This document shows, piece by piece, positions 1 through 5,323 of a DNA stretch of 9,692 nt. Position 1 is the stretch's first letter. The number at the start of each line of letters is the position of its first letter. A model generated the notes under the pieces. It did no database searches. It was not told the origin of the DNA and was given only the letters and a program-made list of their open reading frames with translations. The position numbers and the translations under genes are program-made. Source of the stretch: Clostridium sp. (GTDB lineage: Bacteria > Bacillota > Clostridia > Lachnospirales > Lachnospiraceae); contig JAEDOC010000074.1 in NCBI GenBank assembly GCA_016302185.1, forward strand, positions 1 through 9,692. Direction: 5' to 3'.

Positions 1-56
1 ATTGTACTGAAGACAGAGGCTGGAGAATGCAGGATTATAAAGACATTTGGATATGA
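1..56 (+). CDS. 3' end of an unidentified upstream gene (partial, frame uncertain)
   Basis: The first bases probably hold the last codons of a gene that enters from the left. Two plus-strand frames are open from the window edge. One ends at TGA 54-56, with C-terminal residues RMQDYKDIWI, and lies just upstream of the hairpin at 64-95. The other runs to TGA 79-81, with C-terminal residues YEDFKGRLS, and its stop falls inside the hairpin loop. I prefer the first because a stop just before a hairpin is the usual arrangement, but codon use does not separate the two. The product cannot be identified from so few residues. Confidence 0.25.
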   Translation, partial: CTEDRGWRMQDYKDIWI

Positions 57-61
57 AGATT

Positions 62-410
62 TCAAAGGGAGACTGTCGTGAGACAGCCTCCCTTTGGGAT
101 TTGGCAGGTTAATTGATGGAGTTCTTCTGATTTGCGATCGTTCTCGGCCTGCATCTCATCGCTCATGTAAAGCACGGTATTTTGGTCTAATTCCGCCAAC
201 TCTTTTGAATACACTGACAGCACCTTTTCCATATTTAAACACATTTCATACAACTGTTGATACATGGCTTTAAATTTGGGGTATTCTGTAATCAGTTTGA
301 TAATCCATTCCGGTTCATCAAAGCTTAAAAATACAAGCCATGCTTCCAGTTCTGTTTCTATAGGTTTATTTCCCATGCTTTTCCAAAAGATGTCAAGGGG
401 AAGAAAAAAA
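62..410 (-). pseudogene. C-terminal remnant of an Rpn/PD-(D/E)XK nuclease family transposase-like protein
   Basis: The minus-strand frame from about 410 to the stop at 62-64 encodes a stretch that I recognise from the C-terminal half of Rpn-type recombination-promoting nucleases, also annotated as PD-(D/E)XK nuclease family transposases. Telling pieces are TELEAWLVFLSFDEPEW, YPKFKAMYQQLYEMCLNMEKVL, YSKELAELDQNTVLYMSDEMQ, and a hydrophilic tail. Intact members are usually around 250-320 residues and carry the nuclease domain in the N-terminal half. Here that part is absent: upstream of about 410 the frame runs into the promoter and start of the nudix gene. The longest methionine-initiated homologous part starts at ATG 376-374 (104 codons), with only a weak purine-rich sequence in front. 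The last residues come from the hairpin at 64-95 and look like read-through, not family sequence. I infer a decayed fragment left by deletion or imprecise insertion; a short expressed protein cannot be excluded. Confidence 0.65.
64..95. terminator. Hairpin at the end of the upstream gene, possible terminator
   Basis: Fourteen-base arms 64-77 and 82-95 pair with a single A/C mismatch (72/87) around a GTGA loop. The stem is GC-rich in its upper part and starts with AAAGGGAG. Neither side has a convincing T tract (GGGATTTGG follows on plus, GAAATCTTC on minus), so termination is plausible but not proven. The minus-strand remnant described next reads into this hairpin, and its stop codon (62-64) overlaps the stem base. 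Confidence 0.5.
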
Positions 411-440
411 TATGATTCGACTTTTCGATTTTGTTTTACC

Positions 441-469
441 TTGTTTTTTCCTTTTCGCGAGGCTATAAT
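441..469 (+). promoter_or_regulatory. Promoter of the nudC-like gene
   Basis: TTGTTT (441-446) and a perfect TATAAT (464-469) are separated by 17 bp, which fits a vegetative sigma-A promoter. Transcription would start near 476, leaving a leader of about 40 nt before the ATG at 518. Confidence 0.65.
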
Positions 470-517
470 ATGCTTTGTAACAGAGGAACAGCAAACATAT
501 GAACAGAGGAAAAAACA

Positions 518-1384
518 ATGATTCAGGATATTGCACCACATAAGTATGACAATACATATAAAAGAAGTAAGCCGGTGGCAGGAGACTACGTATTCTGTAT
601 TCAGAAAAACAAGGTACTTTTGCCCAAGGAACCGGAAAGCCGGCCAGAGGGAGCTGAGATTCCGGTTCTGGCGGAAATTGAGCCGCTGATTTCTAATGCG
701 AAGGAGAGAGCGGTTTATTTATTTGCAATTGATGAGAAAGCCTATTATATGGTAGAGATAGGTGCCGAAGAGGAAGTGAAGCTTCCGGAGAACGGAAGCT
801 TTGACTGGAAGGGAACCCAGTATATGCGTTCCATGGAGCCGATGTATCAGGCCTTTGCCGCAATCACTGCGACACAGATTTGGAGATGGCGGGAGAGCCG
901 CAGATTCTGTGGCCATTGTGGGGCAAGGATGACGGAAAGTACCATAGAGCGGGCACTGGTATGTCCGGAATGCGGTCAGATCGAGTATCCGAAGATTTCC
1001 CCGGCAGTGATTGTGGCCATTACCAACGGAGACAAGCTTCTTATGTCCCGTTATCGGGATCGCCCGTATCGCGGCTATGCACTGATTGCCGGATTTGTGG
1101 AGATTGGAGAAAGCTTTGAGGAAACCATCCGTCGGGAAGTGATGGAGGAGGTTGGCTTAAAAGTAAAAAACATCCGCTATTTCGCAAGTCAGCCCTGGGC
1201 CTTTACCGATACGGAGATGATTGGATTCTTTGCGGAGCTGGACGGAGATGACACCATTCGTCTGCAGGAGGACGAGCTTTCGGAGGCCGGCTGGTATCAT
1301 AGGGATGAGATTCCGGACGATGAGCTTCGAATCAGTGTCGGCAGTGAGATGAAGATGGCGTTCAAATACGGAACCTGGAAATAA
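518..1384 (+). CDS. nudC: NudC-type NAD+/NADH pyrophosphatase (NUDIX hydrolase)
   Basis: This cytoplasmic enzyme is predicted to hydrolyse NADH or NAD+ to the nicotinamide mononucleotide plus AMP. In E. coli the homologue also removes NAD caps from RNA. The 288-residue protein has the NudC domain order. A variable N-terminal domain (about 1-115) is followed by a four-cysteine zinc ribbon (C131, C134, C149, C152) and the catalytic NUDIX domain (about 160-288). The NUDIX box at 192-214 fits G-x5-E-x7-RE-U-x-EE-x-G-U completely, from G192 to L214, including the metal-binding glutamates E207, E210 and E211. The SQPWAF motif at 224-229 is the signature that separates NADH pyrophosphatases from other NUDIX enzymes. 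The length is slightly above the roughly 257 residues of the E. coli enzyme, the excess lying in the N-terminal domain. AGAGGA (505-510) sits 7 nt before the ATG. The gene appears to be a single unit; no clear terminator follows it. Confidence 0.92.
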   Translation: MIQDIAPHKYDNTYKRSKPVAGDYVFCIQKNKVLLPKEPESRPEGAEIPVLAEIEPLISNAKERAVYLFAIDEKAYYMVEIGAEEEVKLPENGSFDWKGTQYMRSMEPMYQAFAAITATQIWRWRESRRFCGHCGARMTESTIERALVCPECGQIEYPKISPAVIVAITNGDKLLMSRYRDRPYRGYALIAGFVEIGESFEETIRREVMEEVGLKVKNIRYFASQPWAFTDTEMIGFFAELDGDDTIRLQEDELSEAGWYHRDEIPDDELRISVGSEMKMAFKYGTWK

Positions 1385-1449
1385 ACAAAAATAAGAAAAA
1401 AGGAGTCAAACCATATCTTGAAGTAATACCAAACATTACATTTAGTTAG

Positions 1450-1478
1450 TTGACAAAGAAGAAATAGATTGTTATCAT
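1450..1478 (+). promoter_or_regulatory. Promoter of ilvN (ilvN-ilvC)
   Basis: A perfect -35 TTGACA (1450-1455) and a -10 TATCAT (1473-1478) have the ideal 17-bp spacer. The start would be near 1485, giving a leader of only about 42 nt. That is too short for a T-box or a leader-peptide attenuator, so control by uncharged tRNA at this promoter is unlikely. I see no clear CodY-type AATTTTCWGAAAATT site. Confidence 0.75.
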
Positions 1479-1526
1479 TAAGTGTATTAAAAGCAGGACA
1501 GGTTTGAAGAAATAGGTAGGAATAAG

Positions 1527-2027
1527 ATGAGCAGAATTGTTTTATCGTTGCTGGTAGATAACACTGCCGGCGTTTTGAGCCGTGTGGCCGGACTTTTCAG
1601 CCGCCGGGGATATAATATTGAGAGTCTTACCGTAGGTGTGACTGCAGATCCGAAGTATTCCAGAATGACAGTGGTTTCACTGGGGGATCAGCAGGTGCTG
1701 GAGCAGATTCAGAAGCAGCTGGGCAAGCTGGAGGACGTCCATGATATTAAAGAATTAAAGGAAGGTCATTCCGTTTACCGTGAGCTGATGATGGTAAAGG
1801 TGAGAGCTAACGCCAGCCAGCGGATGGCGATTAATGCGATTGCTGAGATTTTCCGTGCTTCCATTGTTGATGTGGGACGGGAATCTGTGACTGTGATGCT
1901 GACCGGCGATCAGTCCAAGCTGGATGCGATGATTAATCTTCTGGAAGATTATGAGATTCTGGAGCTGGCAAGAACCGGTCTGACCGGACTCTCCAGAGGT
2001 GCGGATGACATTCGGTATTTACCGTAG
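1527..2027 (+). CDS. ilvN: Acetolactate synthase small (regulatory) subunit
   Basis: This is the regulatory subunit of acetohydroxyacid synthase, the first common enzyme of valine, leucine and isoleucine synthesis. It binds the catalytic subunit (IlvB) and usually confers valine feedback inhibition. The 166-residue protein has the normal length. An N-terminal ACT domain (about 3-77) carries the family signature around DNTAGVLSRVAGLFSRRGYN (11-30) followed by IESL, and a second ACT-like C-terminal domain spans about 84-157, ending in the typical TGLTGLSRG. The ribosome binding site GGTAGGA (1515-1521) lies 5 nt before the ATG. ilvC follows after 127 bp on the same strand, so the two are probably co-transcribed. 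The catalytic subunit gene is not upstream, where a nudC-like gene lies instead, so the partner must be encoded elsewhere in the genome. Confidence 0.93.
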   Translation: MSRIVLSLLVDNTAGVLSRVAGLFSRRGYNIESLTVGVTADPKYSRMTVVSLGDQQVLEQIQKQLGKLEDVHDIKELKEGHSVYRELMMVKVRANASQRMAINAIAEIFRASIVDVGRESVTVMLTGDQSKLDAMINLLEDYEILELARTGLTGLSRGADDIRYLP

Positions 2028-2154
2028 CCTGCATTTTTACATTGTTTTCATTTGTTTACAAAGTATTGCCAAAGGCACACAGAGAGGTGCCGGCGAATTC
2101 TTTATAAAAATATAATACACACCTTTTATTTAGCCTAAGGAGGAAAAGAATACC

Positions 2155-3174
2155 ATGGCAAAGATTTATTATCAGGAGGACTGTAATTTATCCTTATTAG
2201 AGGGCAAGACAATTGCTATTATCGGATACGGCAGTCAGGGACACGCACATGCACTGAACGCAAAGGAGTCCGGATGCAACGTTATCATCGGTCTTTATAA
2301 GGGAAGTAAATCCTGGGCAAAGGCTGAGGCACAGGGCTTTGAAGTTTATACTGCAGCTGAGGCTGCAAAGAAGGCAGATATCATCATGATCCTGATCAAC
2401 GATGAGCTGCAGGCAGATATGTACAAGAAAGACATCGAGCCGAACCTGGAGCCGGGCAACATGCTGATGTTCGCTCACGGTTTCAACATTCATTTCGGCT
2501 GCATCAAGCCGCCGAAGGATGTAGATGTTACCATGATCGCTCCGAAGGGACCGGGTCATACCGTTCGTTCTGAGTATCAGGCAGGCAAGGGCGTTCCGTG
2601 TCTGGTAGCAGTGGAGCAGGATGCAACCGGCAAGGCACTGGATTTGGCACTGGCTTACGCACTGGCCATCGGCGGCGCAAGAGCAGGCGTTCTGGAGACC
2701 ACCTTCCGTACCGAGACAGAGACTGACCTTTTTGGTGAGCAGGCAGTTCTTTGCGGCGGTGTATGCGCCCTGATGCAGGCGGGATTCGAGACTCTGGTTG
2801 AGGCTGGCTACGATCCGAGAAACGCTTACTTCGAGTGTATTCACGAGATGAAACTGATTGTTGACTTAATCTATCAGTCCGGTTTCGCAGGCATGAGATA
2901 CTCTATCTCCAATACTGCTGAGTACGGCGACTATGTAACCGGACCGAAGCTGATCACAGAAGAGACCAAGAAGACCATGAAGAAGATCCTTTCCGATATT
3001 CAGGATGGTACCTTCGCAAAAGAGTTCTTACTTGATATGTCTCCAGCAGGCCGTCAGGTACACTTCCAGGCAATGAGAAAGCTTGCAGCTGAGCATCCGT
3101 CCGAGAAGGTAGGTGCTGAGATCCGTAAGCTCTACAGCTGGAACAACGAAGAAGATAAGTTAATCAACAACTGA
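2155..3174 (+). CDS. ilvC: Ketol-acid reductoisomerase (NADP+), class I
   Basis: This enzyme catalyses the Mg2+-dependent alkyl migration and NAD(P)H reduction of 2-acetolactate or 2-aceto-2-hydroxybutyrate to the dihydroxy acid, the second step of branched-chain amino acid synthesis. The 339 residues match the short class I form. The N-terminal Rossmann domain (about 1-182) has GYGSQG at 24-29. The all-helical C-terminal domain (about 183-328) carries the metal and substrate ligands D191, E195, E227, E231 and S252. H108 and K131 are the other conserved active-site residues. The cofactor loop (46-54, GLYKGSKSW) keeps two serines (S51, S53) that normally hold the NADPH 2'-phosphate, so NADPH is predicted, but Tyr48 stands where many relatives have Arg. 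AAGGAGG (2137-2143) lies 11 nt before the ATG. Codons are more biased toward C-ending and major forms than in the neighbours, which suggests high expression. Confidence 0.96.
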   Translation: MAKIYYQEDCNLSLLEGKTIAIIGYGSQGHAHALNAKESGCNVIIGLYKGSKSWAKAEAQGFEVYTAAEAAKKADIIMILINDELQADMYKKDIEPNLEPGNMLMFAHGFNIHFGCIKPPKDVDVTMIAPKGPGHTVRSEYQAGKGVPCLVAVEQDATGKALDLALAYALAIGGARAGVLETTFRTETETDLFGEQAVLCGGVCALMQAGFETLVEAGYDPRNAYFECIHEMKLIVDLIYQSGFAGMRYSISNTAEYGDYVTGPKLITEETKKTMKKILSDIQDGTFAKEFLLDMSPAGRQVHFQAMRKLAAEHPSEKVGAEIRKLYSWNNEEDKLINN

Positions 3175-3195
3175 CACGAAAGCATTGAGCAGTGC

Positions 3196-3260
3196 GAAAA
3201 TAAAAGAGAAGAACCGGGTGTTGTGCTTGCACAAAAGCCCGGTTCTTCTCTTTTATTTTC
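3196..3260. terminator. Long perfect hairpin, bidirectional terminator between ilvC and the LysR gene
   Basis: Arms 3196-3218 and 3238-3260 are perfect 23-bp inverted repeats. The base is A/T-rich (GAAAATAAAAGAGAAG) and the top is GC-rich (AACCGGG). A second small stem sits inside the loop (TTGTG 3221-3225 with CACAA 3230-3234, tetraloop CTTG). Because the poly-A arm pairs with the poly-T arm, either strand ends in a U-rich 3' arm. This suits the convergent layout: ilvC ends 21 bp to the left and the LysR gene ends 73 bp to the right. Confidence 0.88.
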
Positions 3261-3333
3261 ATAGGGCGAAAGCCCGTGCGCGAGGAAAAGTAGTTTTCGA
3301 GCGAAGCACTGCGGAGAAAAGATACACCGCTGT
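3261..3333. repeat. Small-hairpin cluster next to the terminator, possible dispersed intergenic element
   Basis: This 73-bp noncoding stretch holds several short self-complementary units: GGGC-GAAA-GCCC (3264-3275, a GNRA-type tetraloop), GAAAA/TTTTC around GTAG (3285-3297 region), and GCGG/CCGC (3311-3314 with 3327-3330). GCACTGC (3306-3312) is the inverted copy of GCAGTGC (3189-3195) on the far side of the terminator, so the whole block is bracketed by 7-bp inverted repeats. The composition resembles palindromic repeats found in many copies between genes in Lachnospiraceae. Only one copy is visible here, so calling it a repeat family is inference. Confidence 0.3.
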
Positions 3334-4245
3334 CTAAATGCTACCATAGGTTTCATGAAACAGATTTGCCAGTGCCCTTGTTGCCTTCGACCGGTATTCC
3401 CCGGCGGGATAGGTCAGTGCCAGATCAAGAAAAATCCCTTCTTTTCCTATACGCAGATACCGATAGTTTTCTCCGGTTACCTCGCAGGAACGGTATGTGA
3501 GCGCCAGACCGATCCCCTCTCTGGCCATAAAGGCGGCAAACGAGGCGGAAATATGAGTGTTTTGCCCCAATGGGGTAAAACCTGCTTTTCGGATGGCCTG
3601 TCTGGCTATCCGTCCGAGAACTGTGTTTGGCGGACCAAGAATATATTCAAAGGCAGAGGTATCCCTCAAATCAATCCACAATCGGGTTTTGTCTTCCTCA
3701 CAGGGGTTTGCATAGGCCATGACCGGATGGTCCGCTGTGGTGACAAGCTCAATCTCATCCTTCATCAGAAAATCCACATTCTGTTTGACGCGGACCGGAG
3801 GGGCTGCGATCAGAGCCATGTCTAAAAGTCCCTCCAGAATCTGATTCTCCAGATCAATACTGTCCATTTCTTTGATTTCCACATGAACCTTCGGATACAA
3901 TTGATTAAATTTTTTCAAGACAGGCGACAGAAGATAAGTACCGCGAAACGTACTGATTCCGAAAATAATCTGTCCACCCTTCAGATTTTCAATGTCCCAG
4001 GCCTCGCTCTGTGCCAGATGATATTGCTTTAAGATCTGCCTTGCATGAGAGAGAAAGGCATCACCGGCCGGGGTAGGGCGGACTCCCCGGGCGGTTCGCA
4101 TGAAGATGGGAGTGCCCAGCTCCGCTTCATAGAGCTGCAGGGCCTGGCTTAAACTGGACTGGGCCATATAGAGCTTCTCCGCTGCGCGGGAGATGCTTCC
4201 CTCATTGGCGATGGTTACAATATAATTCAGTTCTCTCAGATCCAT
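3334..4245 (-). CDS. LysR-family transcriptional regulator, divergent to the hydrolase-permease-dehydrogenase operon
   Basis: This cytoplasmic DNA-binding regulator probably controls the divergent operon starting at 4450 in response to a metabolite of that pathway. The 303-residue protein has the standard length. An N-terminal winged helix-turn-helix (about 1-60) includes the recognition segment AAEKLYMAQSSLSQALQ (21-37), and a linker helix follows (about 61-88). A LysR substrate-binding domain (about 91-297) starts with GGQIIFGIS. The start is set at 4245 because AGGAGGTG (4253-4260, minus strand) lies 7 nt upstream and the protein then begins MDLRELNYIV, the classic LysR beginning. The longer frame from 4272 would place this ribosome binding site inside coding sequence. 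The 3' end faces ilvC across the long hairpin. Effector identity is unknown; the co-location suggests the carboxylate handled by the operon. Confidence 0.9.
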   Translation of the reverse strand: MDLRELNYIVTIANEGSISRAAEKLYMAQSSLSQALQLYEAELGTPIFMRTARGVRPTPAGDAFLSHARQILKQYHLAQSEAWDIENLKGGQIIFGISTFRGTYLLSPVLKKFNQLYPKVHVEIKEMDSIDLENQILEGLLDMALIAAPPVRVKQNVDFLMKDEIELVTTADHPVMAYANPCEEDKTRLWIDLRDTSAFEYILGPPNTVLGRIARQAIRKAGFTPLGQNTHISASFAAFMAREGIGLALTYRSCEVTGENYRYLRIGKEGIFLDLALTYPAGEYRSKATRALANLFHETYGSI

Positions 4246-4252
4246 ACATATC

Positions 4253-4260
4253 CACCTCCT
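4253..4260 (-). promoter_or_regulatory. Ribosome binding site that fixes the LysR start
   Basis: The minus strand reads AGGAGGTG, nearly complete complementarity to the 16S rRNA 3' end, 7 nt before ATG 4245-4243. It favours this start over the upstream in-frame ATG at 4272. Confidence 0.85.
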
Positions 4261-4295
4261 GTATGTGAACATAAAGATAATTTATCAATCCAGCC

Positions 4296-4310
4296 ATCGG
4301 TTATACCGAT
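4296..4310. promoter_or_regulatory. Candidate LysR-type operator (T-N11-A dyad)
   Basis: ATCGGTTATACCGAT is a perfect 6-bp dyad around a TAT centre, and T4297 to A4309 fits the T-N11-A box of LysR-type regulators. It sits in the 204-bp divergent intergenic region. Its centre (4303) is about 65 bp upstream of the inferred operon start near 4368, the canonical position of the LysR recognition site. It also lies 51-65 bp before the regulator's own start codon, so autoregulation is likely. The binding itself is inferred. Confidence 0.65.
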
Positions 4311-4328
4311 ATGTACTATAAGAAAATC

Positions 4329-4379
4329 TGCCTTTCTCCGATGATAAGAATAGTATAGAATAAAAATCACAGAAAGGCA
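4329..4379. promoter_or_regulatory. 9-bp inverted repeat flanking the operon promoter
   Basis: TGCCTTTCT (4329-4337) and AGAAAGGCA (4371-4379) are perfect inverted copies. The half-site centres are 42 bp apart, four helical turns, so both would face the same side of the DNA. The pair brackets the inferred -10 region. The left copy also begins a T-N11-A sequence (4329-4341), about where the activation site of a LysR regulator would lie. Alternatives are an operator for a second regulator, or an RNA stem if transcription starts further upstream. Confidence 0.4.
4333..4361 (+). promoter_or_regulatory. Inferred activator-dependent promoter of the operon
   Basis: A -10-like TAGAAT (4356-4361) has a poor -35 (TTTCTC, 4333-4338) at 17 bp. 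The weak -35 fits a promoter needing a LysR activator bound upstream. The start would be near 4368, with a leader of about 82 nt. TATAGA (4354-4359) is an alternative -10. Confidence 0.35.
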
Positions 4380-4436
4380 ATTTGAAAAGGAAGATATATT
4401 CGTCAAATTGACCGAGAGGAAGAGTGTAACAAGAGA

Positions 4437-4443
4437 AAGGGGA
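4437..4443 (+). promoter_or_regulatory. Ribosome binding site that fixes the hydrolase start
   Basis: AAGGGGA lies 6 nt before ATG 4450. It favours this start over the in-frame TTG at 4408, which would add 14 mostly charged residues and has no good ribosome binding site. Confidence 0.75.
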
Positions 4444-4449
4444 AGAAAA

Positions 4450-5313
4450 ATGAACAAGGACTTAATGAGAGGCGTCATTGACATGCATGTCCATTCCAAT
4501 CCGGATCTGCGTCTTCGGGCCTACGATGACATTGAGCTGATGGAAGCCGGCATCCGTGTGGGCGCCCGCGCTATCGTCATCAAGACGCACCAGGGAACCA
4601 CGATGGATCGTGCGTATCTCTGCAATCGCCACAATCAGATTGTACACGGCGGAACCAATGATTTCACCATGTACGGCAGTATTACACTGAACAAGGTGGT
4701 GGGCGGCATCAACCCGAAAGCTGTGGATGTAGCCTTAAAGCTGGGAGCCAAGGTGGTATGGCTGCCGACTCAGTCCGCTGTCAACCATTTAAAGAAGACA
4801 AAGCAGGATCTGTCAAATGGCGTTGAGGTGGTAAGAGACGGAAGGGTAGTTCCGGAGCTGGAAACTATCTTTGGCCTGATTAAGGATCACAACGCAGTGC
4901 TGGGGACCGCTCATGTATCACCGGAGGAGGCATTCATCGTTACCGAGGCAGCCAGAAATGCCGGCGTGAAGAATATCGTCATCACTCATCCGGAATGGTG
5001 GATCGTGGATATGAGTCTGGAGGATCAGCTGCGTATCGTAAAGGATTACGACGTTATCCTGGAGCGCTGCTATGCGCAGAATATGGGCGGCGGTAAGTAT
5101 AAGAGTAATCTGCCGGACAACCTGGCTCTCATCAAAGAGGTCGGATATGAGCATGTGATGGTGGATACCGACGGCGGTCAGACGGAGAACCCCCACTGGG
5201 AGCTGGCCTTTGCCGAGTACATGCAGTACCTTCTGGATCACGGAATTCCGGAAGAACACGTTTACCATATGACACACACCATTCCCGCGAGACTGCTGGG
5301 CTTAGAGAAATAG
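4450..5313 (+). CDS. DUF6282-type metal-dependent hydrolase (amidohydrolase-like TIM barrel)
   Basis: I recognise this as a DUF6282-type protein, a family with the metal-binding plan of the amidohydrolase/PHP-like barrels and no firmly established reaction. The 287 residues begin with strand one and the HxH pair (H13, H15 in IDMHVHSNPDLR). KTHQGT (45-50) follows, then LNKVVGGINPKAVDVAL (80-96), TAHVSPEE with H155, THPE with H180, and VDTDGG with D239 and D241. These are the expected His/His/His/Asp metal ligands, spread over the barrel. There is no signal peptide, so it acts in the cytoplasm. It is the first gene of the operon; the permease starts 10 bp downstream with its ribosome binding site overlapping this stop codon. 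I infer that it acts on the imported compound or an early product, for example opening an amide or lactone or decarboxylating it. The exact chemistry cannot be read from the sequence. Confidence 0.8.
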   Translation: MNKDLMRGVIDMHVHSNPDLRLRAYDDIELMEAGIRVGARAIVIKTHQGTTMDRAYLCNRHNQIVHGGTNDFTMYGSITLNKVVGGINPKAVDVALKLGAKVVWLPTQSAVNHLKKTKQDLSNGVEVVRDGRVVPELETIFGLIKDHNAVLGTAHVSPEEAFIVTEAARNAGVKNIVITHPEWWIVDMSLEDQLRIVKDYDVILERCYAQNMGGGKYKSNLPDNLALIKEVGYEHVMVDTDGGQTENPHWELAFAEYMQYLLDHGIPEEHVYHMTHTIPARLLGLEK

Positions 5314-5323
5314 GAGGTTCCGT

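Noticed and set aside
1385..1526. T-box, riboswitch or leader peptide upstream of ilvN
   Set aside because: The inferred start leaves only about 42 nt of leader, no specifier or antiterminator structure is seen, and the AAGGAG near 1400 is followed by no open frame.
2074..2091. Hairpin GGCAC/GTGCC in the ilvN-ilvC spacer as a terminator or attenuator
   Set aside because: The stem is only 5 bp with an 8-nt loop and no T tract follows; probably chance or a minor mRNA structure.
2088..2116. Separate promoter for ilvC using TATAAT at 2111-2116
   Set aside because: The -10 is perfect but no acceptable -35 lies 16-18 bp upstream (TGCCGG at 17 bp), and the region is AT-rich enough to give a chance match. 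Not excluded, but not supported.
2197..2844. 215-codon open frame on the minus strand inside ilvC
   Set aside because: It is antisense to a gene with every catalytic residue of ketol-acid reductoisomerase; the reverse frame is open because of the codon bias and has no ribosome binding site or family resemblance.
4246..4272. Nine-residue N-terminal extension of the LysR protein from ATG 4272
   Set aside because: It would translate the AGGAGGTG ribosome binding site; the protein from 4245 begins as LysR proteins normally do.
4408..4449. In-frame N-terminal extension of the hydrolase from a TTG at 4408
   Set aside because: No good ribosome binding site precedes the TTG, the added residues are a charged string with no family match, and AAGGGGA sits correctly before ATG 4450.
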